From: Chitinophagaceae bacterium
Lineage (GTDB): Bacteria; Bacteroidota; Bacteroidia; Chitinophagales; Chitinophagaceae
Reading direction: 5' to 3'
Assembly (NCBI GenBank): GCA_947489175.1
Contig: CANLED010000113.1
Span: 1-6,646 of the forward strand
DNA: 6,646 nucleotides
Shown here: positions 1 through 5,716 of the stretch, one piece after another
Numbering within the stretch: position 1 is the stretch's first letter
Layout: every line of letters begins with the position of its first letter
Notes under the pieces: generated by a model
Database searches by the model: none
Told to the model about the DNA's origin: nothing
What the model saw: only the letters and a program-made list of their open reading frames with translations
Program-made: the position numbers and the translations under genes

Positions 1-1089
1 GCACAATCTTCAATGCCAGCAGGCGATAAGCCCATCAATTATCTTGAAATACTGCTCATCATCACAGCAATCGTATTTGTATTTGTCATTTGGATTTTAT
101 CTCAGGTGTTGGTTACATTGTCAAGATCCATCTTGAAAAAAAACCAAGGCAATCGATTGACAAAATCATTGATGCTTATTCTTCTTTCATCAGTACTCTC
201 CTCTGTAGCCCAATCGCAGTCAACCACAATAGCAACAGAACTGCCAAGAATCAACAACTACGGAGGATTGTCTGAAATGAATTTCTATGCGCTGGCAACA
301 GTAATTGGATTAGAACTGATTGTGATTTTATTTTTATCGTTCATGGTAAAACGCTCTTTTCGGGAATTTACTGGACAAGCAGATGCAGCGTTGGCAACAA
401 TAAGGAAACCGTTAAAAATAACAGCGCTGTGGAATAAAATCGATAAAAACTGGATGACAAAAGCAGTGCCTCTTGAAGAAGAAGCAGACATTCTATTAGA
501 CCATGATTATGATGGAATCAAGGAGTTAGACAATGCCCTTCCTCCATGGTGGAAATATGGATTCTACATCACCATTGTTATCGCAGTAATCTATGTATTT
601 AATTTTCACGTTTGGGGCATTGGTAAAAATCCAGAACAAGAATATGCGGAAGAAATGATGGAAGGAAAACGAATCGAAGAGTTATACAAAGCCAAAACAA
701 AAGACCTCGTTGACGAAAACAATGTAGTTATATCAGATGCTGCAGGGATTGAAACCGGTAAAATAATGTACACCCAATCGTGTGTAGCTTGCCATGGAAC
801 CAAGGGAGAAGGTGGCATCGGTCCAAATCTTACAGATGAATTTTGGATACACGGTGGAGCCATGAACAACATTTACAATACCTTAAAAATTGGTTACCCA
901 GAAAAAGGAATGCAGTCATGGCAAACCATGTTCAGTCCCGTTCAATTAAAAAATCTCGCTAGCTATGTTAAATCAATCAAAGGAACTAATCCTCCAAATG
1001 CAAAAGCACCGCAAGGAATAATTTTTTCTGATGAAAAAAAATCAACTACCGATAGCACATCCACAAAAACAGGAGTGACTCCTCAATAA
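1..1089 (+). CDS. ccoP: cbb3-type cytochrome c oxidase subunit III (CcoP/FixP), single-heme form, 5' partial
   Basis: This is the cytochrome c subunit that passes electrons to the CcoN/O core of the cbb3 oxidase at the cytoplasmic membrane. Residues are numbered from the ATG at 13. The frame is open back to base 1 and reads AQSS just before that Met, which looks like the end of a signal peptide, so the true start is probably upstream of the window. Hydrophobic segments lie at about 11-33, 49-66, 91-111 and 182-202. The last follows the family signature LLDHDYDGIKELDN...LPPWW. The C-terminal cytochrome c domain has one heme motif, C257-V-A-C-H261, followed by GIGPNLTDEFW, and a probable axial Met300 in the motif GMQSW. 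Proteobacterial CcoP normally has two CXXCH motifs. The one-heme form is, to my knowledge, usual in Bacteroidota. The tail after residue about 335 is Ser/Thr/Lys-rich and of low complexity. ccoG starts 1 base after the stop. Confidence 0.93.
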   Translation, partial: AQSSMPAGDKPINYLEILLIITAIVFVFVIWILSQVLVTLSRSILKKNQGNRLTKSLMLILLSSVLSSVAQSQSTTIATELPRINNYGGLSEMNFYALATVIGLELIVILFLSFMVKRSFREFTGQADAALATIRKPLKITALWNKIDKNWMTKAVPLEEEADILLDHDYDGIKELDNALPPWWKYGFYITIVIAVIYVFNFHVWGIGKNPEQEYAEEMMEGKRIEELYKAKTKDLVDENNVVISDAAGIETGKIMYTQSCVACHGTKGEGGIGPNLTDEFWIHGGAMNNIYNTLKIGYPEKGMQSWQTMFSPVQLKNLASYVKSIKGTNPPNAKAPQGIIFSDEKKSTTDSTSTKTGVTPQ

Positions 1090-1090
1090 C

Positions 1091-2500
1091 ATGATTGGAG
1101 AAAATAAAAAAGATGAAATTATAAATCAGGGTTTTAGAGACGCTGTTGCAACCATTGATCAAAAAGGTAAACGCAATTATATATTTCCTAAAAAGCCTAA
1201 AGGAAAACTATACAACAAAAGAACCCTTTTTTCAATCTTCTATTTGATCATCTTTTTTTCACTTCCATGGATCAAAGTAAATGAAGAACCATTTATCATG
1301 TTGAATATCCTGGAAAGGAAATTCATCATATTTGGACAAATATTTGGGCCGCAAGACTTCTTCATATTTGCATTGGGCATGCTTACGTTTTTGGTATTCA
1401 TCATCCTATTTACCGTCATTTTTGGCAGGGTATTTTGTGGATGGGCTTGTCCACAAACCATCTTTATGGAAATGGTTTTTCGGAAAATTGAATACTGGAT
1501 TGATGGTGATTATACAAAGCAGCAACAACTGAAAAAAATGCCTTGGAATGGATATAAAATAAAAAAGAGGGCAACCAAAATTGTCATATTCTATATCATA
1601 TCCTTCCTCATTGCCAACTACTTCATGGCATACCTGATCAGCATGGATGAGTTGTTGCATTATGTTGATCAAGGAATCGCATCACATGCTGGTACATTTG
1701 CTGTATTGATTGGTTTTACAACCATTTTCTTCTTTGTGTATTATTGGTTTAGAGAACAAGTTTGCATAGTTGTTTGTCCATACGGCAGGCTTCAAGGTGT
1801 GTTGTTGGATAAAAAATCAATTGTAGTTGCATACGATTATATCCGTGGAGAACCCAGGGGTAAAAAAGCAACTACTGAAAAAGAAATTGGCGATTGCATT
1901 GATTGCAAAGCCTGCGTCAGGGTTTGTCCAACCGGCATTGACATCAGAAATGGCACGCAACTTGAATGCATCAACTGTACTGCCTGCATTGATGCCTGTG
2001 ATGAAATCATGGAAAACTTGGGTAGACCAAAAAAGTTGATACGACTTGCTTCGGAAAACAACATTGTCAAAAAAGAAAAGCTAAAATTAACAACTAGAAT
2101 TATTGCCTATTCGTTCGTGTTGCTGTTTATTGCATCAGCCTTGGCAACGATGCTGATTACAAGAGATGATGTTGACATTACTGTGTTAAGAACCCAAGGA
2201 ATGATATACCAAACATTGCCAGGTGGATATACAAGCAATCTTTACACAGCAAGGATGTTCAACAAAACGCATAATGAAATTACGCTCACAGTAAGCATCC
2301 CTGAAGACGAAGGAACCATTGAAGTGATTGGAAAACAACCTACAATTGGTAAAGAAAGTTATGCGATTATCACTTTTATCATCAAGAAAAAAACAGATAA
2401 AATAACGAACAGAAGATCCGATGTTTTTATTGACTTTTTTATCAACGGAAAGAAATTGACAAGAAAGAAAACATCCTTCATCGGACCAATAGGTGCTTAA
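1091..2500 (+). CDS. ccoG: cytochrome c oxidase accessory protein CcoG (FixG/RdxA family)
   Basis: This is a membrane-bound iron-sulfur protein needed for, or linked to, cbb3 oxidase assembly; family members have been implicated in reducing copper for delivery to the oxidase. At 469 residues it is full length for the family. TM segments are at about 46-61, 90-112, 162-181, 200-220 and 336-357. Cysteine motifs in order are C116GWAC120P followed by QTIFME, C225IVVC229PYGR, and two ferredoxin-type 4Fe-4S motifs: C269-x2-C272-x2-C275-x3-C279-P and C293-x2-C296-x2-C299-x3-C303. The second is followed by Asp instead of the usual Pro. The part after about 360 fits the periplasmic Ig-like FixG C-terminal domain. 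The ATG lies 1 base after the ccoP stop, with no separate ribosome binding site, so translation is probably coupled to ccoP. Confidence 0.96.
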   Translation: MIGENKKDEIINQGFRDAVATIDQKGKRNYIFPKKPKGKLYNKRTLFSIFYLIIFFSLPWIKVNEEPFIMLNILERKFIIFGQIFGPQDFFIFALGMLTFLVFIILFTVIFGRVFCGWACPQTIFMEMVFRKIEYWIDGDYTKQQQLKKMPWNGYKIKKRATKIVIFYIISFLIANYFMAYLISMDELLHYVDQGIASHAGTFAVLIGFTTIFFFVYYWFREQVCIVVCPYGRLQGVLLDKKSIVVAYDYIRGEPRGKKATTEKEIGDCIDCKACVRVCPTGIDIRNGTQLECINCTACIDACDEIMENLGRPKKLIRLASENNIVKKEKLKLTTRIIAYSFVLLFIASALATMLITRDDVDITVLRTQGMIYQTLPGGYTSNLYTARMFNKTHNEITLTVSIPEDEGTIEVIGKQPTIGKESYAIITFIIKKKTDKITNRRSDVFIDFFINGKKLTRKKTSFIGPIGA

Positions 2501-2510
2501 AAAATAAATT

Positions 2511-2948
2511 ATGAAAATGAATTGGGGATATAAAATATTGATTGTTTATTTAGTTTTTGTGATAGGGATGTTGACATTGGTATATATGTCATCGATGGAG
2601 AACAAGGACCTAGTAAGTGAAAACTATTACGAGGAAGAAATCAAATATCAGCACATCATAGATGAGTCTGCAAATACGGCATCGCTGTCTTCAGAACCAG
2701 TCATCAACAGAAATAAAAATATCGTTAACATCATTTTTCCAGCAGAATTCACCCTTGAAAAAACAGACGGAGATTGGGTATTGTATTATGCAGCAGATAA
2801 ATCAAAAGATGTGCAAGGAAAACTTAATGTTGTTAATGGAGAATACAGCATTGAACTGCCTGATTATGCAACTGGCACGTATCAACTAAAGTTGAAATGG
2901 CAGGCTGCGGAAAAAAAGTACTACTACGAAAAAGTAATCACGTTATAA
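2511..2948 (+). CDS. ccoH: FixH/CcoH family cbb3 oxidase assembly protein
   Basis: This is a small single-pass membrane protein that in other bacteria is required for assembly or stability of the cbb3 oxidase. Its 145 residues are typical of the family. It has one N-terminal TM helix at about 7-27 after the start MKMNWG, followed by the family-like stretch SENYYEEEIKYQ (residues 36-47) and a beta-rich extracytoplasmic domain ending in KYYYEKVITL. I see no cysteines or metal-binding motif. It starts 10 bases after ccoG; the leader AAAATAAATT is A/T-rich with no Shine-Dalgarno sequence. A second ATG two codons downstream (2517) is an equally possible start and changes little. The next gene begins 1 base after its stop. 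Confidence 0.9.
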   Translation: MKMNWGYKILIVYLVFVIGMLTLVYMSSMENKDLVSENYYEEEIKYQHIIDESANTASLSSEPVINRNKNIVNIIFPAEFTLEKTDGDWVLYYAADKSKDVQGKLNVVNGEYSIELPDYATGTYQLKLKWQAAEKKYYYEKVITL

Positions 2949-2949
2949 G

Positions 2950-3657
2950 ATGCAATTGGAGTTTTTGATATCAGCACTTTTAATTGGCGTAGCAGGAAGC
3001 CTGCATTGCGTGGGCATGTGTGGGCCACTTATGTTATCAAACGTACTTATTCATGAAAATCTAAAGGAATCAATCATCAGATGGAATTTCTATCACCTAG
3101 GCAGAATTTTGATTTACGCTGTGTGGGGATTTCTTTTCGGATCGATAGGAATTTCCATAAAATGGTTTGGAATGCAACAAAATATTTCAGTGGCACTTGG
3201 CTTAGGCATCTTAAGCACGATGCTGCTGATAAGAATTTTTCCAACAGTAGAAATCAAGCTACAAAAATTGATTCCCTTTACAATGTTGTCGAAAAAATTC
3301 TATCCAAAAAATGGTTCGTCAATAAAAAGTGCTTTTGTTGGTGGACTATTGAACGGCATATTACCTTGTGGATTAGTATATATAGCATTGGCAGGAGCAA
3401 CAGCCATGCAAAACCCCATTAAGGGTTCAATATTTATGGCAGCGTTTGGCATAGGAACACTGCCCATGCTGATATTGGTGCTAATAATTGGATCAAAACT
3501 GCAATTATCTGTTAGAAAGTATTTTATCAAATGGTATCCAATCATAATTGGCTTGATAGGCATCATGCTAATTATTAGGGGTTTGAATTTAGGCAGTTTG
3601 TTGAGTCCTGCATTGATAAAAAACAGCAGAACCATCATACAATGCGCCATACATTGA
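2950..3657 (+). CDS. sulfite exporter TauE/SafE family (DsbD_2-like) membrane protein, probable metal handling for cbb3 oxidase
   Basis: This is a 235-residue polytopic membrane protein with about six TM segments (roughly 3-27, 42-68, 76-95, 125-150, 155-180, 192-213). Diagnostic motifs are H19-C20-V-G-M-C24-G-P near the end of TM1, Y48HLGR52 with Y56, and L-P-C140-G-L-V-Y in TM4, which together mark the SafE/DsbD_2 family. Members adjacent to cbb3 genes are thought to move or deliver copper, but the name 'sulfite exporter' is only a family label and the true substrate here is not shown. The conserved cysteine pair C20/C24 with C140 could bind a metal or exchange disulfides. The protein ends in C232-A-I-H235, which could be an extra metal-binding pair (inference). 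It starts 1 base after ccoH and is probably the last gene of the operon. Confidence 0.88.
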   Translation: MQLEFLISALLIGVAGSLHCVGMCGPLMLSNVLIHENLKESIIRWNFYHLGRILIYAVWGFLFGSIGISIKWFGMQQNISVALGLGILSTMLLIRIFPTVEIKLQKLIPFTMLSKKFYPKNGSSIKSAFVGGLLNGILPCGLVYIALAGATAMQNPIKGSIFMAAFGIGTLPMLILVLIIGSKLQLSVRKYFIKWYPIIIGLIGIMLIIRGLNLGSLLSPALIKNSRTIIQCAIH

Positions 3658-3756
3658 TCAAACTCATTTTTTTGAATGATTGTAGATCTATTTTTCTGGA
3701 CAATCTAACACGAGATTTGTTTTAGGAATTTATTAATCACTTAAAAATTTAAAATT
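3658..3756 (+). promoter_or_regulatory. intergenic region, probable hsp20 promoter/leader
   Basis: This 99-base AT-rich gap separates the end of the cbb3 operon from hsp20 and most likely carries the hsp20 promoter. I cannot place a convincing Bacteroidota -33 TTTG / -7 TAnnTTTG pair. TTTG at 3671 followed by TATTTTTC at 3689 is close, but the 14-base spacer is too short, and TTTG at 3716 has no clear partner. An imperfect dyad, CAATCT (3701-3706) with AGATTTG (3713-3719), lies about 40 bases before the ATG. It is short enough to be chance. The region has no clear terminator for the upstream operon. Confidence 0.4.
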
Positions 3757-4200
3757 ATGTCAGGAAACGGAAGAACACTCACCAGACAAAGCCTTTTAAA
3801 GCCTACAGTATTTGATGAACTTTTTAAACCATGGACTCAATTATTTGACGACAGGTGGCCTTCGGCAACCCAGCTTCCTGCCGTTAATATCAGAGAAACA
3901 GACAATGAATATGAAATTAGATTGGCTGCACCTGGTTTAGAAAAAAAAGATTTTAAAATTGATGTGAACGGAACACTCATTACAATCAGTACAGAAAAAG
4001 AAGAAAAAAGGGAAGAAGTTGAGGAATCTTATACTAGAAAAGAGTACAGCTATTCCACATTTACAAGGTCGTTTACACTACCAGACAACATCGATAGCAA
4101 CAAGATTGATGCAAGTTATGTAAATGGCGAATTAACATTGCTGCTTCCAAAAAAAGAAGAAGCAAAAAAATTAGCACACCAAAAAATCAGTGTCCATTAA
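3757..4200 (+). CDS. Hsp20/alpha-crystallin family small heat-shock protein
   Basis: This is an ATP-independent chaperone that holds unfolded proteins in large oligomers in the cytoplasm. Its 147 residues are normal for bacterial Hsp20. A short N-terminal arm (FDELFKPWTQLFDD, residues 19-32) precedes the alpha-crystallin domain at about 41-133, which starts PAVNIRETDNEYEIRLAAPG. The family motif A-x4-G-x-L is present as A119-S-Y-V-N-G124-E-L126, followed by TLLLPK. The C-terminal I144-S-V146 matches the I-x-I/V oligomerisation motif. The start follows an A/T-rich Bacteroidota-type leader (TTAAAAATTTAAAATT). It is separated by 99 bases from the cbb3 operon and followed by a strong terminator, so it is probably its own transcript. 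Placement beside respiration genes suggests a stress or low-oxygen link, which is inference. Confidence 0.96.
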   Translation: MSGNGRTLTRQSLLKPTVFDELFKPWTQLFDDRWPSATQLPAVNIRETDNEYEIRLAAPGLEKKDFKIDVNGTLITISTEKEEKREEVEESYTRKEYSYSTFTRSFTLPDNIDSNKIDASYVNGELTLLLPKKEEAKKLAHQKISVH

Positions 4201-4210
4201 TGATTAACAC

Positions 4211-4240
4211 ACCTGTCCGCTTAGGCGGACAGGTTTTTTT
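4211..4240 (+). terminator. rho-independent terminator after hsp20
   Basis: The arms ACCTGTCCGC (4211-4220) and GCGGACAGGT (4225-4234) form a perfect 10-bp GC-rich stem around the loop TTAG, followed by a T-tract to 4240. It lies 10 bases after the hsp20 stop. It is strikingly GC-rich against its AT-rich surroundings. Confidence 0.93.
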
Positions 4241-4254
4241 ATAAATAAAGGCTC

Positions 4255-4668
4255 ATGACAGTTCATAACAAAATGATTAGCAGCACTCAAAATCAATACC
4301 TTTTTGAAACCATTTCATGGATAAGACTCATTGAATATCTTAAACAAGAAAATACAATTATGAAAAACAGGTTGTCGGAAGTAATAGAGGAAATAAACGA
4401 CAAACACAATTTAGCATTGGCAGAACATTTCCAAAACCTATTCATCATCAAGGATGATTTTTTTGATCATGTGCTTCATGACCTAAATAAAGAATCTGAA
4501 AAATGGAAAATAAATTCAATTGAGGATTCATTTACAAATGAATTAATTAAAACATACTTGTATTTGAAAGATCAAATTGATTTTATTGAAAAAGATTATA
4601 TCACGATAAAAAAAGATTATTTCACTTATTTATCTTCATTATCTTCTGAATCCAACCCTATCAATTAA
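4255..4668 (+). CDS. hypothetical protein, 137 aa, helical and charged, unknown function
   Basis: I do not recognise a named family. The protein is 137 residues, Cys-free, without a signal peptide or TM segment, so it is probably cytoplasmic. It looks almost wholly alpha-helical: residues 20-47 (ISWIRLIEYLKQEN then MKNRLSEVIEEI) have amphipathic, coiled-coil-like spacing, and a second helical part is rich in Phe/Asp/Lys (HFQNLFIIKDDFFDHVLHDL). The tail is Ser-rich. ATG 4255 is 14 bases after the terminator T-tract. AAAGG at 4247-4251 sits only 3 bases before it, closer than usual, and ATG 4273 (residue 7) is an alternative start. Expression must come from terminator read-through or from a promoter at the end of hsp20. 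Its last 8 bases overlap the 3' end of the opposite-strand response regulator. That the frame is real is supported by its length, its normal protein-like composition and its tight fit between neighbours. Confidence 0.75.
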   Translation: MTVHNKMISSTQNQYLFETISWIRLIEYLKQENTIMKNRLSEVIEEINDKHNLALAEHFQNLFIIKDDFFDHVLHDLNKESEKWKINSIEDSFTNELIKTYLYLKDQIDFIEKDYITIKKDYFTYLSSLSSESNPIN

Positions 4669-5716
4669 AAAGGTTCAGTAGTTTTTTCTCATTTATCAAC
4701 ACAATATTTCCGTCTTTAATATCAATCAATTTTTCTGATTTAAAATCGCTCAACGTTCTAATCAAAGACTCTGTTGCCGTGCCGGCAATATTTGCAAGGT
4801 CTTCGCGAGAAATATGAATGGAAAAAGGAACTGCACCATCTCCGAATTTTTTCTTCAACATAATTAACGCATCAGCAACTCTTTTCCTGAGTGAATTGTA
4901 TGCTAGTCCCAACAATTGATTTTCTTTATCGGCGATGTTACCTGCTAGAATTTGAATAAATTTTTTCATTACAATAGGATTTTCTTTGATCAATTCATCA
5001 AATTCCTCCCTAGGTATAACCGCCACTTCAGCATCTTCAAGAGCCTCTGCAGTTTCTTTATACGTTGTATTTTCAAGCAAAGGCAAGTACCCAAAATATT
5101 CGCCTTCACCGAAAAGACCGATCGTTAAATCTTTGCCATCGTCATTCGATTTAAACAACTTTACTTTCCCCTTTTGTACAAAAAATAACCTGTTGGGATG
5201 ATTGCCTTCGCTGTAAATAACATGTTTCTTTTTGTAAAGATTTACATTTCTGTTAACAGACAATTCCGCGAGTAAGTCTAACCTTCCAATATCTTCCATA
5301 AGGTTTTTTACACCTTGCTGATTTGATTCATATTTTTTTCGAAGTATGCTTATTTTTTTCAAACGAAGTTCGATCGCATTAAGCAATTCCAATTCGGTGA
5401 AAGGTTTAGTTATATAATCATCTGCGCCCATTTCCATTCCTTTACGAAAATCTTGGCGTTCTGTTTTTGCTGTTAAAAACACAAATGGAATATCCTTTAG
5501 TTTTTCATTTTTATTCAAAAGATGCAACACACCATAGCCATCCAATACAGGCATCATGATATCGCATATAATCAAGTCTGGCGTATCAGCCAAGGCCTTT
5601 TCGATGCCTAGTTTACCATTTTCGGCAGTAAGAACACGATAATTAGCCAGCTCGAGAATTTCAGCTGTATTTTCCCTTATTTCCAAATTGTCTTCGATCA
5701 ATAGAATGGTGTTCAT
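4661..5716 (-). CDS. response regulator with CRP/FNR-type output (REC - cNMP-binding fold - winged HTH)
   Basis: This is a transcription factor controlled by phosphotransfer. The receiver domain (about 1-120) has the acidic pair E8/D9, phospho-acceptor D52 (in IICDIMMP), T82 and K104 (ITKPF), a complete active site. A linker helix (about 120-150) leads to a cyclic-nucleotide-binding beta-barrel fold (about 150-255; FVQKGKVKLFK, FGEGEYFGYLPLL) and a CRP-type winged HTH (about 270-345). The recognition helix has E316 and R320, aligned with the DNA-contacting Glu and Arg of CRP and FNR. By my manual alignment, the cAMP-contacting Glu and Arg of E. coli CRP are Tyr210 and Lys220 here, so canonical cAMP binding is unlikely. 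Its only cysteine is C51, so it has no FNR-type iron-sulfur cluster. The ATG overlaps the kinase TGA as ATGA, giving translational coupling with its partner. Targets are unknown; the adjacent cbb3 and hsp20 genes are candidates by position only. Confidence 0.93.
   Translation of the reverse strand: MNTILLIEDNLEIRENTAEILELANYRVLTAENGKLGIEKALADTPDLIICDIMMPVLDGYGVLHLLNKNEKLKDIPFVFLTAKTERQDFRKGMEMGADDYITKPFTELELLNAIELRLKKISILRKKYESNQQGVKNLMEDIGRLDLLAELSVNRNVNLYKKKHVIYSEGNHPNRLFFVQKGKVKLFKSNDDGKDLTIGLFGEGEYFGYLPLLENTTYKETAEALEDAEVAVIPREEFDELIKENPIVMKKFIQILAGNIADKENQLLGLAYNSLRKRVADALIMLKKKFGDGAVPFSIHISREDLANIAGTATESLIRTLSDFKSEKLIDIKDGNIVLINEKKLLNLFN

Noticed and set aside
13..15. ATG 13 as the true start of ccoP
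   Set aside because: The frame is open to base 1 and encodes AQSS before this Met, like the end of a signal peptide. No ribosome binding site can be judged in 12 bases. I treat the gene as 5' partial.
1867..2002. ccoG as a stand-alone ferredoxin or polyferredoxin (NapH-like)
   Set aside because: The full length, N-terminal region, C-terminal Ig-like part and position between ccoP and ccoH fit CcoG better than NapH.
3300..3650. 116-codon open frame on the - strand inside the SafE-like gene
   Set aside because: It lies wholly inside a strongly supported gene and its translation shows no domain. It is a shadow frame, like the other short frames inside ccoP, ccoG, ccoH, the regulator and the kinase.
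3654..3661. TTGATCAA palindrome at the end of the operon as an FNR/CRP site
   Set aside because: FNR sites need a 4-base spacer between TTGAT and ATCAA. This 8-base palindrome has none and overlaps the stop codon. It is probably chance.
3664..3679. TCATT/AATGA hairpin after the SafE-like gene as operon terminator
   Set aside because: The 5-bp stem is all A/T except one pair and has no T-tract after the second arm. It is too weak to call.
3701..3719. CAATCT-N6-AGATTTG dyad upstream of hsp20 as an operator
   Set aside because: Only five bases per arm pair perfectly, in an AT-rich gap. It does not match the CIRCE element or any operator I know. Noted in the intergenic entry only.
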